Assembly (NCBI GenBank): GCA_019614645.1
Contig: JABWDB010000001.1
Span: forward strand, 27,521,501 to 27,585,500
Direction: 5' to 3'
Length of the DNA stretch: 64,000 nucleotides
Source of the DNA: Stratiolaelaps scimitus
Taxonomy: Eukaryota > Arthropoda > Arachnida > Mesostigmata > Laelapidae
In this document: piece by piece, positions 51,377 through 63,094 of the stretch
Numbering within the stretch: the first letter of the stretch is position 1
Layout: each line of letters opens with the position of its first letter
Made by a program: the position numbers and the translations under genes
The notes under the pieces: generated by a model
What the model was told of the DNA's origin: nothing
Databases searched by the model: none
What the model saw: only the letters and a program-made list of their open reading frames with translations

Positions 51377-52703
51377 CTAAACGAGGTGTCGTACATCAAC
51401 AGGTTGACTAGACACACAGAGTATAGATAGACTCGATCGCTAGATTGAAATGACTATGAGAATGTGCGGCGCTAAAAAGAAATTCAAATCATTCTATGAT
51501 CCATCTGTATATTGTACTCGCCCTAAATGCGAGACGTCTCCGAGTCCGCTGCAGATTAGACCAATATGTAGTGACATCTAGTTTCCTGTTGTTACCGTCA
51601 GCGATGCCGCATGCGTGCCTGTCTGTATGAAGCTACGGGGAAGCCCGGAAGTACTCGGAGAAATCATCTCATATGGCATTGACGTTGAAGACTTACACTA
51701 ATTGCTAATTGGAAAAGCTAGAGATTGTTTCAGTTCAACTCCGGTGACACGACGACGAGCTGCTTAGCTAAACTTCAAATCGCTCTGCTCCCGAAACCTT
51801 CTACCAACGTCTCGCTATTGGCATCTCTCGTTTTCGCTCGATTCCGTTAATCGGTTGTCTGAAACAATGTGTTTCTTTTTCTCGAATGAAATTGAACACG
51901 TTTGTGCCTTCTCTCGAAGACTGTCGTTCTCAAAAGATCCTATGTAACTATACTAAATGGCGGAAAACTCATAGCATCATTTCTCCTTAGCTATGTCTAC
52001 AGAGCGTGGAACTCGTCCTCAAGTTTCATCTTTCGTCAATCGTAAGATGCCGTGTCATACCGAAAGCAACAGTAACGACCGATTAACCCTTATTTGCTCG
52101 CTATTCAGTGGGACCTTCAAAGCACCGACGAAGGTAGATTCACATGAGTATCTATCTACTTTCTAATCTATACTTTATTGTGTGTTTAACTACATACAGT
52201 CATTAGTGACGCGGTTAGGGATATTGTATCAGGCCGAGACAGTCAATTCTATGTTTGTTCTAGTTGTCAAGTAATTCATTATGTTCCACAACAAAGTGTT
52301 AGGTAGTTAATTAGCTGGTCAGCTAGACAATTCTATCAGCTATCGTTACAGCAAGTGAAAGTGCGCTGACTATGCTTTATCAGCTAATGGCTTCGTTTTC
52401 ATTGGCACTTGATTCTAAGTCACTTGCAAACGCAAGCATAGACGTTACTTCCTCAATAGTTGATCGCAAGAATGGCAATTTGTTTGATGTTGAAATTAAA
52501 ACAAAATTGTGCACATTATCTATTTGTCATTCATTTTCTAATACAAGCCTTTCTAACGCTAAGATCAAGCCGCACGACCACATGCTCGTGTTCAGATACA
52601 CCACATTGCCGTATTCGCTCTATAGTAAATTAGAAATGTTGTACTTAGATAAATAAATAGAACGAGGATCTACGCGAGCGCTCCTCTGATACATGCAACG
52701 GTT

Positions 52704-52734
<31 letters not shown>

Positions 52735-52783
52735 CTCAATCGAAAAACCGTCTTAGTGTGTTCATTTGGACTGCGGTACTCAC
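51377..52783 (-). other. Intron between Ig2 and Ig3 (about 1.41 kb)
   Basis: It has a GTGAGT donor at 52783 and a TTTAG acceptor ending at 51377. It begins with a (GTC)n repeat at 52708-52731. No other feature was recognised; the plus-strand ORF at 52372-52656 has no known motif. Confidence 0.8.
52708..52731. repeat. (GTC)n tract just inside an intron
   Basis: About eight GTC units, starting some 50 bases past the Ig2 exon donor. Read on the minus strand it is (GAC)n. Confidence 0.95.
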
Positions 52784-52954
52784 ATAACACGCTCATAAGT
52801 AGGGACGCTCTGAGAGGCGCCTTCAGCGCTGGGTGTTGAGCCTCGCAAGTGTAAATAGCACGCGAGTCATCCAGGCGTGGATAGATTTCAACTTTTGTGA
52901 AGACCGAACTCAGCTCTCTGTCCCCGTTGGTGTCGACACGGCGGTGAATCTTTT
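52784..52954 (-). CDS. hbs/sns-like: Nephrin-family exon: second half of Ig domain 2
   Basis: This 171-bp exon follows a CGTTTCAG acceptor and ends at GTGAGT (GT at 52783-52782), in phase 1 on both sides. The split first codon (G + AA) gives glutamate after the FDK that ends the previous exon. It contains the D-D-S-R-A-I-Y-T-C-E-A-Q segment, i.e. the D-x-x-x-Y-x-C motif with the second Ig2 cysteine at residue 109. It then reads H-P-A-L-K-A-P-L-R-A and ends in LMSVL. Sns-type proteins show the matching order, Y-x-C-x-A-x-H-x-A-L, then (M/L)RA, then LSVLYPP. The base left over at the donor (T) plus AT of the next exon make the tyrosine of the YPP linker. A (GTC)n microsatellite lies about 50 bp into the following intron. 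Confidence 0.92.
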
Positions 52955-55900
52955 CTGAAACGATTAAAGCCATTCCACAGATCAGCTCCCCGTGCCACCG
53001 TGAAGTCTGCGCCGCGTGCGGCGCCGCCGCTGTTGCGACCTCGCGTCACCCGAGCGACGTAGGTCTGGATGGCAAAAATGAGTTTAGCAATTTGACATCG
53101 TTGAGAGAAGCCGTCAGAGGGGAGCGTATTACATAGACATTTTATTTGCATGTTTGCTAGAAATGTAATGGTACTTATTTATTTGAAAGAAGCACAGTTG
53201 GCGGCGACCAGACCGACGGGCGGGATAACACCGGTTTCATTTCTAGCTTTGCGCAAATCTGAGTGCAGGTCATCATAACGTCGACGTAAAATTTCTGTGG
53301 GTTCTATGAACATATACGACAGCTTTTGACATAATGACACTAGACCAAATATTCAATGAGTTATCGTTGAGTTGATTATACACAACTATTATTATTATTG
53401 TTATATAAGTGATTGTTTTTTTATATTCCACTATTCGCAGCACTGCTTCTAAACAGTACGCAGCAATTGAGCTAAAATCATATTGTATCATATATGGCGT
53501 TAGTTGTGCGGAATGAGTTAACTAATTTGTGTTACCTAGCTTATCTATTGCGAAAAGCTGAATACCTTAATATACGTTTCAGCCATTTAATTTTCGTGTA
53601 TACATACCACAGCATTATAGTAATATTAATAGTTAGTTAGGCACTGATTTTGTTTGAACCTGCCTATGACATGAAGCAACGTGTTGACCATAGAAATTCT
53701 AGGGTGCAAAACGGTGTCCTTTCGAATTTCTTTAACACCTTCCTGCTAAGAACAGTGAGCGATTTGAAAAGTGTACGAAAGTGTACCAGGAACCAATTTC
53801 AAGGGTACCACAAGTTCCCGTTTCATTCAATACATGTATAGGTATGTACATACATAATAATAACATATCATTTTGTGATTGTAGTTCCTTATAATGCTTT
53901 CGCGTATGCTCCCGTAACAGGATGGCTACCCTCTAATATAAGAAATTCTATAATAGGAATAGTCCAAGGTGTATTCTCTAAGTCTCGCTTCGCTATCACG
54001 CTAACGTTAGTCGAAGCTCTCAAAGGAGACACTAAGAACGGATTTCTAAAATGAACGACCCCACTCTGTGCAATTTTTATGTGGTGCAATAAAAACGTCA
54101 ATCTATGGGGACTCTCTAGGCGGGTTTGGGAGTTCACCAATGGTCGCATTTGACAGGAAATTGTATTTGCAACTACTGCGCAATTAACGAGAGCCTCCCT
54201 ATGTGGCAGAAAATAAATATATTTATTATATATTTCGTCATAGATGTATTCGGCATTTTGCAAACGACCTAGGGGGATTTTTATATTGCGTCTATAACTA
54301 TAATATATTCTACCCCTAGGTATATAAGTAGACGCTACGAACACGCCGGAGCTGCTCTAGTTTGTTACGGCCTTCGATAACGCCGAAGTTGTTAATTGTC
54401 GATAATTAGTAGAATTTAATTTCATCATCAGAGTCTGCTTCGTATCAAATGGATTTAGTCTTGCTAAGGCTTTGAAGGGATATTTGTAGCGACTCCAAAG
54501 TGCCTGCAAATTCACGTCGCGCCCAACTTTTGTGGAACTTAGAGAGAATGTTTGATCATTTATGGATGCATTATGAGCTCGTTCTCGGTTCAAGTAGCTG
54601 AACAAGTTTACTCCACTTAGCAAAAATCATTAATATTTTTTTAGACCATAATTGGGGCCGCCCTTCATTGTACGGTCCGATTAACGCAATTAATCAAGTT
54701 GGGCTGAAGTGCATAACCTTAACTCGCTTCAAAGATTCACTCTGAACTGTCTATGGAAAAATGTAAATATATGGTTCAACGTATGATCATATTCATTCGT
54801 TTACTGCATCATTGCAGGCCTTCAACATTGACCACACATCGCATGTCCCTTTATTATTAAATATAGAGATTCTCATAAAAAGATCCAGCCCAAGTTACGT
54901 TAGATACCAATCTCTGAGAAATGCATCCCGCTTTCTGTAACTTGATTGTGTCATTCTATTTTTTGAACCATTCTATGGTTGAACGTTGACACCCAACGAG
55001 ATGTGATGATCCAAAATCATCTCGCGATGAATCCGATGGAGTATGGCTAATACTGAGCGATTCAAGTTTCTTGTTTGCTTGAACAATCAGATCTTCGTTC
55101 ATCCTGAGAAACACTCGTTCGTTCTTAAAGTGCATGAAAGCTAAACAATATACATCAATAATTTAATTAATTGCACTAATCAAACATATCGGTTCTATTT
55201 GTGTTAAGGGACTCATGTTCCCTCTCCCGAAACGATAGTCGCTAGCTATATAGAAATTCTATAGGAAATTTCGAGATAGAAGAATTGACAATGTATGGTC
55301 GGACGATCGTAAAAAGGTTAGTTCTTCACTAAAGTGGTAAAAAAATTCACGGGATTTTGTGTGTATGTTGCTATATGTGCATCCGTGTATCTTGTTTTGT
55401 TATGTGTAGATTTATATACTGTAATTGTCATGCGTATATTATCTGTATTAGACTATATAATATTCTATCTCTTGTGGCGTGCAGAACGAAACGCCTTGCC
55501 AGAACAGAGCGGTGCCAGTAATGTTGTCACAGGTAAGGCGTTTGAAACATTTTCTATTTAACAACGCATGCGTGGCCTTCCCACCTTGTGCGCGTCGACC
55601 TTTGATGCTATAAGAACGGTGTGCTAATAAAAACAGGATCCCGATACAGGATCTCTGATATAGGTTGGCAACTATTAGATTAGGCGAGTGTCTCTCTCTT
55701 TGACGTGTGCAATCTCATCGGATACAGCGGAAAGCGGTTTTTATTTAGCGCTGTCAGGTAGGACGTATTCATCTTGACGGTTGTTAGAGTTGACGCACAG
55801 CATTGACGCGTGGCATTGAACGGACGCCTCTTTGCAGGGGTCACTCGCGTAACGGTTAAATCAGGTAAGTATATTCCGTGTGTGATAACAGATGTTGTAA

Positions 55901-56089
55901 TATGCAACGAGTGAATTGAGCAGGCTTTTTCAACGTGCAGACCCAGAGAACGACGCTGTCATGGAGATGCGCAGTTTGCTTGATCCGGGGCTTAGTCGGA
56001 GCACGTTGAAATAGGACTTTGTAAAACGATTTATTCAAACATACAGTAGGGCGGGATTTCTAGGGATTATGGGGGGGGGGGGTGAGGAC

Positions 56090-56427
56090 GACAATGTCCC
56101 GAGGAAGGCGATGGCATTGCCTCTCTGCACGGCGAGGGACAGGCGCTGCAGGAGGAAAGAGCCAGCGCGCTTGTCCCCGGTGGCGCGGATCAGCCTATGG
56201 TAGACCCCCTCGAGGAAGTTCGCAGTGAGAGGGCCGTGCCCGCCCAAGGTCTCAAAGGCAAGGGGGGAAAACAGGTGGGTTGCTTGGAGAGCGGCGTACT
56301 TCCTTAGCTTTGCCCGTTCCGCACGCGCTACTGCGTAACCGGGGATGGTTGCACAGTGGTTGACATAAGAGGGTGCTAGAGTGTCAACCACAGTGCCGTC
56401 CCAAACCAGGTGCTGCCCTCGTTGAAA
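56090..56427 (-). pseudogene. C-terminal remnant of a reverse-transcriptase element
   Basis: A minus-strand reading frame encodes VWDGTVVDTLAPSYV, then RKYAALQATHLFSPLAFETL, then a G-H-G-P-L segment. It ends with ATGDKRAGSFLLQRLSLAVQ and RGNAIAFLGTL. This order (W-D-x-T-V-x-D-T-L, A-x-E-T-L-G, T-G-D-x-R-x-x-x-F-L-x-Q-R-(L/I)-S-(L/I)-A-(V/I)-Q-R-G-N-A) is the tail found after the reverse transcriptase in many invertebrate retroelement proteins. The catalytic part is absent upstream in this frame. The frame ends in a proline run made by a 12-base G tract. It lies in the large intron of the nephrin-like gene, in the same orientation. Confidence 0.72.
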
Positions 56428-58165
56428 TATAGTGTTGAGTTTAAGCAAACCCACATATGTACACAAGATGTTTCATCTCGGGGTATATATATATATACAT
56501 ATATTGCGGATACGTGCACAACTGTATATATAACTGCTATACGTCGTAACGTGACATACACCTGTGATATGCTAATATGAGTCTTCTTGAGAAATATTCT
56601 ATTTTGTTAACTATAACTAGCTCGAACATAAACTACGCGAAATTTTTAGAATAATTGAAAAAACCTCTTCAAGTTGTAGCGAACGTCGTGTAGACATCGC
56701 CCCATGGTCGTGTCCGACGTAACCGTGGAATTGTTCGAAAGTGAACGTTGGACGACGCACGAAGGACAACACAACTGAGAATAGAACGAGGCTCCCGCCC
56801 GAAAACTCCAGATGTTTGCTTTATCGAATTTCGAACCGTTCGAGTCGAATAGAAAATTGGCTTGCCAACTTCCAACTGTATACTGTGTCCAGCGACGTAC
56901 GTATTGTACATATATATATATAGAAGGTCCGTGCAAAAAAAAATACATCCGGACAGCTGCCACGAGGTGCACAACTCCGGTACAATTTTCACCGACGTCA
57001 ATCTACTGTCAAAGTAAAACATTTCCTCTTTGTGTTACAAACAACGTGATTCTGCACCATCTGTTATTCTCGACCACTCTGCGGTAATTTTTTTTATTCG
57101 ATGTACAGTGACCTCTCGCGCGGGGGGCGCGGGGGGCAACTGGTCCAACTATAAGTCAATGTGCGTTATTTATTTCGGGTTACACATGTATCCGTGGCTC
57201 ACATTGCTACTGAAAAATCGACCACGAGCACGTGGCCCTTGTGAGAAACGACTACAGTGACAAGTGTAATGAGCCGTACCCATGATCTGGGCGATTCGCG
57301 AAGTGACTCGCCTTATGGATCGGGTCGGGGTGATAATGATAAAACTCCTGCCAATGGGTGGCGATTAATGGCACCCCGCTGAGATGGGATTGACGAAACG
57401 TACACGCCCAGCCAGGGACAGGGCTCCCTGTCGACTCGAGCGCCACACAGTATCAAGTGCCTTCAACACGTATATAGTAGCATGACATTAAAACGAATAT
57501 CTCGAAAATCTTCGATTCTGAAGCTTCGACCGTAATCATACGAGGATTACATTGTGATCGTAGTAATGACACTTGCGTAAATGCGCATCAATCAAGCTTT
57601 TCTATCGTTTTTTTTACTTGCATGCAGCTTTTTAAAACATAGATTTATTTACAGATTATACCGACAGGCAATAAGGCAAATTCTACCATAGAGAAATTGC
57701 TCTTCAGTGGCCAATTTGGCGTTTGTAACGGAGATATGCAACGATTAATGCCACGACCAACGAAGTGCGCTTTTCAAGTATTATCTATAAGTGTTTATTT
57801 TATTCTATGTCAGATATTGATTATGCCTGTTCACCCTAAAAGATACAACAATTAGAGAGGCAGTTGGAGATAGGGTGAGACCGCTATGGCATTATCTATT
57901 GTTCATCCTAGACGCCGACAATCTTCGGGTTCCTTTATCATTTGTGGATTTTTGCCGGTCACGACAAGATTGGAAATAAAGAAAAGGTGGCCCCGACGTT
58001 CCCTCGTAGTGAAACCTAACGGGTCAGAGCCGAGGACTATCGCATCCCAAAGTGCTGTTGTTACAACGCACTTTAACGTTCAAGCGCTCAAAGGAGAATA
58101 AATACGAAACGGTCTATACTATAATTTGGTGATAATACACTCTTACTTTTACCCTATTTTTTAAT

Positions 58166-58236
58166 CGAGAACTTAAGCATTGTAGAATTGCAGTTCCGGA
58201 AATAAACCGCAAAATGTTATGTTATGTTATGTTATA
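58166..58236 (+). mobile_element. LINE-type 3' tail with (ATGTT)n end
   Basis: CGAGAACTTAAGCATT followed by an AATTGC-x-GTTCCG block matches the segment at 22280-22312 that follows the reverse-transcriptase relic. Here it is followed by about four units of ATGTT, the kind of short tandem 3' end seen on CR1/Jockey-type elements. The ORF just upstream (57886-58101) shows no RT motif. A truncated LINE copy is likely. Confidence 0.6.
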
Positions 58237-58823
58237 TATTGTCACTTACTAAACTCATATAAAAAGAAAAACACTATAACTAAAAGTAGTCCATATGATG
58301 TTATTTTGTATATAAATCATAAACACGGGCTCTTCATTTACGTCAATCGGTTTCTCGACCAGCTAAACATTGTTATACAATTGCTGTACGGAGCGCAAAG
58401 ACAGATCGAAACTCTTCTGAGGATTGTTTTCTTGGCTTTTCAACGGCTCTGATCGATTATACAAACTTGACGAATGCACTTCATTAGCAAACGCACGGCT
58501 TCATAGATTGCAGACGTTATTTGAAAGGTATGTCCTCGTAATATTGTGCCACATGATCCACAGCATTTTTATCCTCTACAACGTGCAACCAATTGTGTTA
58601 CCTCTCATACATGTGCTGACTTGCGAACGAAACTATGTAAGCTGGTGATAACTAATAAAGGGCAAATGATATCAAGAGCACTGGAGAATCAAGGTTAGGC
58701 GAGTCATAAGATATAGCTGGAGATGCGACTCAGCAAAACCTACGTAAAAAAAAGTAACATTCAATTCGAGCAAGGCTGTATACAGAAAAAGACACGAAAA
58801 CGACTTAAAGCTCAGAATAACGG

Positions 58824-58883
58824 GTGTGTCGGCTACAATCTGAACTGAGGGTAGACTCAGTTCAGAGTCTAGCCGAAACACAC
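58824..58883. repeat. 60-nt imperfect hairpin in the large intron
   Basis: GTGTGTCGGCT and TCTGAACTGAG on the left pair with CTCAGTTCAGA and AGCCGAAACACAC on the right. The loop is short and there is a small internal loop. It lies within the 8.7-kb nephrin-like intron. Confidence 0.75.
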
Positions 58884-60915
58884 ATCGGACAGATGAGTAT
58901 GCGAAACGACCTCAACCAAAGGGCTCCTTCAATAGATCTCGCTTAAAAAGGCTACAGGAAATTGTATGCGAATACGAGTCCACTGACAAGCAGAACACAA
59001 AGGATGTCTGGCGCATAGGAGAGTTCAATGCGTAAACAATGGCTATATATATGGACGCTCAAGTTTAGCTTGAAATCAATGCCGGATGATCAATGGGTGC
59101 GATCTGAATAGACGTTAGTATAGGGAAGCCATGGCGAGCCACAAGAGGCAGCCGAAATGTCGCGGATTTGTGGAAGCTCACGCAATACTCTGACTCAGTC
59201 TCGTACACTCAATATGAATTTTCTTACAAATATCTTAGTATGTCTACGGTTGAACCATGAACTAATAGCAGTTGCTGCTCCTTCAAAATGGTTCCGCTGT
59301 GTGAGCACCATCTGGATATAGAGACTTGGGAACCTACAATTGGTCTAGGCTAAACAAGGATCCCTTCACCGTCATCGAGACTACTGGTATCTGGGTCCTT
59401 GCAGATTAGTTTATTCGCCGAGACTCTGTTCACGAGACAAAAAGGTACGCTAAATTAAAACGGAATAAATCGAACATGGCCGTATTGGTGTTGTTGCTGT
59501 TGTTGTTGCTGCTGCTATTTTAGCTAACTGCCTTCTGCATTCTGATTGAAGTGAACCATTATATATCAAGGGTGTATCTACGTTTGGATAAACAACTTCG
59601 ACCCTAACGGACAACTATATTGCTGTTGGTTTTTCGTTTAATAATATTAGGGGCAGTAGTAGTCGTTGTCGTCGTCGTCGTAGTATATGGCCCATAAATT
59701 CTTTCATGGTAAGGACGCAGCAAAATATACAACCCAATAAACTCAAGTGCATTTAAAGGTGTGGCCCCACCCACAGGCTTATCCCTGAACGCCATACCCT
59801 GGAAAGAAAATCGACGTACAACAACGAGCTGTCTATAATATATAAGGAGGCATAGGACTTCTCTATTTGTACATCCCTATTAGATATAATACAGTAGCGT
59901 GTACACGTTAGCTCCGAGACAGCTATCGAGTCCATCTGTTCATCTATTGGATCATTTCACAGCTAAGGTCTGGCTGACCCTGTCCCCAAGTGCCTCTCTA
60001 ATAATTGTATATTATTTTTAAAGACGCACAATCATAACCAATATTCGACATCGAACAAATATGTCATTCCCCAACTCCGATCTAGGGTCTGTGCCAATAC
60101 ATCAGTTGCAACTATCTTGTCACATTGTTTTAATAACGGATGCGCAGCTCCATTTTGCGAAAAAAGGTTCATAATCAAAATAATAGATTGTATTGCAACT
60201 GAATGTGTGATCCTGTATGTGTTGCTCTCCAACAAACTCCGCTCTTATTTGAAGAGGTCTGAACCAGACATCTATTCACACTAATATCGGCTGAGTGCTA
60301 TGAGCCACCCATTCGCTTGATTGTGTTTAAATGTGCGCTGAGTCCGATTGCAAGCAGCATTACGTCGTCGGACGGACTCGCTCAACCCTTCTAGGGTTCG
60401 AACCAATAAAGTATATTGAATAGTGCTCTTGGACAAAAGCTAAATCGAACGTGCGTAGGCCAGTGACAGTTTATAGAGAACGAGGCAGTGCATCTACGAC
60501 TCCGATAGACTTTACAACGAAGATCACAACTAAATGAAGCCACCACATCCATTCGCATGATGAAACTGATAAGTCGGTCCGATCTCCATGTCACCCCGCC
60601 GGTTCATATCGCTTTGCAGACATTAATATGGACCTCTGACATTAGCACAGGCATGGTGTTGCCATGCATTAATAGCTTCGCAGCCTAATGAAATTCTCGC
60701 CTACTACCTTACGCCTAACAACTTGTACATCATTTGACTTTCAATGATTATACTGTATAGCATTGCATCCACTTTGACCCTCCTCGCCGAAAGAGCTGAA
60801 TCTGGTATATAACTAATATGATTAGATAAAATAGTGTTAATTACTCATACAGTTGTTGGCGATCGCTTGACTAGTAATTATGTTGGGTTTAAATATACTA
60901 TAATAATAATAGTGT

Positions 60916-60941
60916 TATATATATATATATATATATATATA
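60916..60941. repeat. (TA)n microsatellite inside the nephrin-like intron
   Basis: Thirteen TA units, preceded by (AAT)n at 60899-60910. Confidence 0.95.
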
Positions 60942-61525
60942 ACGGCATAAAGATCCTGCGACTAGTTTCATAATCCCTATGGTAACCATAATTCCAATAC
61001 AACACTAAATGATAATATAAGCAATACAGTTTAAATACCAGCTCAACGTCCGTGGAAACGAATATATTAGAGGTGGAAATATGTTTTATCTCATTTTTGG
61101 TCATTCAAAATTTTCCGCTCTGTGGGAGAGCAGCAGGCTTTATCATGAAGGGATAAAATCTCGTGACGATTTTCGCGTTATTTCGATAGTCAAGTTTAAA
61201 CTCGGAAACGCGGCTCCAAATACCGATGCGGACTTGTGTGAGGCTTATGGATCATCATGTGTCTCAGTTAGGACGGTTGAGACAAACATATTTCCACCCC
61301 CAATCTATGCATTCAATATACATATATATATAGATAGAGAGAGAGAGAGAGAGAAAGATTGTATACGTATAGTAACATCCGTGTAGACATATAACGCTCA
61401 TTTGTGACACTTTTAGTGAAATTAATACTTGACGATACAAGAATAACTAGTGTGCCTGTATCTATACATTATGAACATTGACAATACAATTTTATTAGTT
61501 ACTAAGGTGTGAGTGATAAAAAGAG

Positions 61526-61562
61526 ATTCCTATCAAACACAATCTGCTTTGATAGGAAGTCA
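61526..61562. repeat. Inverted repeat, 11-bp arms
   Basis: TTCCTATCAAA and TTTGATAGGAA face each other around about 10 bases, within the 8.7-kb intron close to the Ig2 exon. Confidence 0.7.
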
Positions 61563-61698
61563 AGATAGAATAAGATCTGGTTTCCCCATGCGAATGCTTT
61601 CCGCACAATTAACACAATAAACGTAGCGTTTTTCAAGCCGCTCCGGCCATCGAGAACCAATATGTGACTTGCTTATAACCAAAGGTTGTTCTCTTTAC

Positions 61699-61857
61699 CT
61701 TTATCAAAGGGGTGATTATTTCGGTACCAGCGGATATTGGCTGGCGGCTTCGTGTCCCGCACCCAACAACTCAGCGTTGTTTGCTCTCCTTCACGCGCCT
61801 CGACGATTCCACTATCGTTACCACCCCGATGGCGGAGTTCAATCTGTTTCGGAGGAA
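61699..61857 (-). CDS. hbs/sns-like: Nephrin-family exon: first half of Ig domain 2
   Basis: This 159-bp exon lies between a TTTCAG acceptor and an AAG|GTAAAG donor (GT at 61698-61697), in phase 1 on both sides. It opens with the inter-domain linker VPPKQIEL. The B strand follows as REGEQTTLSCW, with the first Ig2 cysteine at residue 50 of the assembled fragment. Next come KPPANIRW, with the core tryptophan at residue 63, and the Y-R-N that follows it in this family. Sns and Hibris have the same order: a PP linker, an acidic RE(G/N) stretch, an L-x-C, then AKPAA-x-I-x-W-Y-R. An N-D-S glycosylation sequon lies at residues 33-35. The domain's second half is on the next exon 8.7 kb away, a split between the C and E strands. 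Confidence 0.9.
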
Positions 61858-63094
61858 CTGAAACACCACAGTGAATCGAAATTCGCAAAGAGTTCACTCC
61901 CTACTTGAATAATGTATAACATATGCATGAAGCTTTCGTATTAAGTGATGATGATGTCGAATTAAATAACGTAAAAGAGCTTTTAGGCTGATTTAGTCTT
62001 TGATTTCGGCTTTCCTTGGACTGATATCGTCATGATGTTCTGAATGGTTTAGTGTACGATCACTGCATCTCCGATCCGACTTGACGGCAGGTTCATGAGA
62101 TGGGTCTTGGTGTTAATCGTTTCTCACTTAGACGCAAAATAATTGAGCTGATTTATTCGTATAATAAATGCGTTATAATTATGCGCCCAAGTGAACGACT
62201 TGAAAGTCGACCTGAAGCCTCGAATTAAGGTGCTTAGTACAGCATTCTCGGCTGATGCCCTATGTATTCACGCTGTGATCTTAGTGTTTTTCTTGATTTT
62301 CCGGAGCAAGCGTATATGCGAATGCAGTACGCCGAGAGCGATCAACCGGAATCTCTCTTCGAGTGACCTTCTCTAATTATCTAATATTACTGTGCTTTCC
62401 TAAACAAGCGCCTCGGGAGGCCAGCGGACGTGAAATCCAGCACAACAATCCAAGTTCTAAATACAACACGTCCCAGCGGAAATTAAAGTCGGTGCGATTG
62501 AGAAATACCGCTATTGTCTATCGTGGCGGGAGCTGAGACGCTGCACAACCTGTGTTGCCACCTACGTTTTAAATTCCCGTGGAAAACAAGTGTAAATTAT
62601 AAACATCATGTGAATCAGGTTCATTTGAGAATTCTCATAACGTCCTCAACTGGATTGTCCAATATTAGGCCAATGATCAACTGCCAGTTATGTTGTAACT
62701 GGCAGATGCAGGAAATGGATTTAGCAGTGTCCCAGATATTGTTCCACGATATCAGGTGTATTTTAGATGTTAAGCAGAGCCGAAATAGTATTGATAATAC
62801 TTCATGAACAGTTTATAAATCTGGTTATAATTATAAGGTGAAATCGGCAGCGTGACCACGCAAGTAACTCTCCCTGCTCATGGAAAGTGCAGCGCTGACT
62901 CGGCACCCCTCAAAGCACCTCCTCAAACAGACGATATGCAAGGAGACGTTATGTGTCCCACTCGCTCCTGTTTGAGTACATATCGAACATTTTAGAGGGT
63001 TCAACGGCGGTTGAGTCTATCAACACGTACAGGCTTGCGCACGTAGGTGTACCATTGTCATATGCTATAGTCTGATGGGCGTGCGTATACTCAC
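61858..63094 (-). other. Intron of the nephrin-like gene (about 1.24 kb)
   Basis: It is bounded by the GTGAGT donor at 63094 and the TTTCAG acceptor ending at 61858 on the minus strand. It contains a perfect 10-bp inverted repeat at 62681-62705 and no recognisable coding segment. Plus-strand ORFs here show no known motif. Confidence 0.8.
62681..62705. repeat. Perfect 10-bp stem, 5-nt loop
   Basis: CTGCCAGTTA (62681-62690) and TAACTGGCAG (62696-62705) flank TGTTG. It lies in the first intron seen of the nephrin-like gene. It could be a small structured site or chance. Confidence 0.7.

Larger units (their letters stand above)
52955..61698 (-). other. Large intron splitting Ig domain 2 (about 8.74 kb)
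   Basis: It runs from the GTAAAG donor to the TTTCAG acceptor. It holds a minus-strand reverse-transcriptase remnant (56090-56427), a LINE-type 3' tail (58166-58236), a 60-nt hairpin (58824-58883), (TA)n tracts near 56.5 and 60.9 kb, a G12 run and a GC-rich patch at 52990-53060. The rest shows nothing I can name. Confidence 0.75.

Noticed and set aside
57252..57446. Minus ORF with ATHWQEFYHYHPDP in a compositionally distinct patch
   Set aside because: It has the look of a repeat or old coding piece, but I could not tie it to any family and it has no splice sites that join the Ig exons.
60340..60405. B-box-like GGTTCGAACC with inverted GAGTCCG/CGGACTC
   Set aside because: No matching A box at tRNA spacing and no cloverleaf, so neither a tRNA nor a clear SINE.
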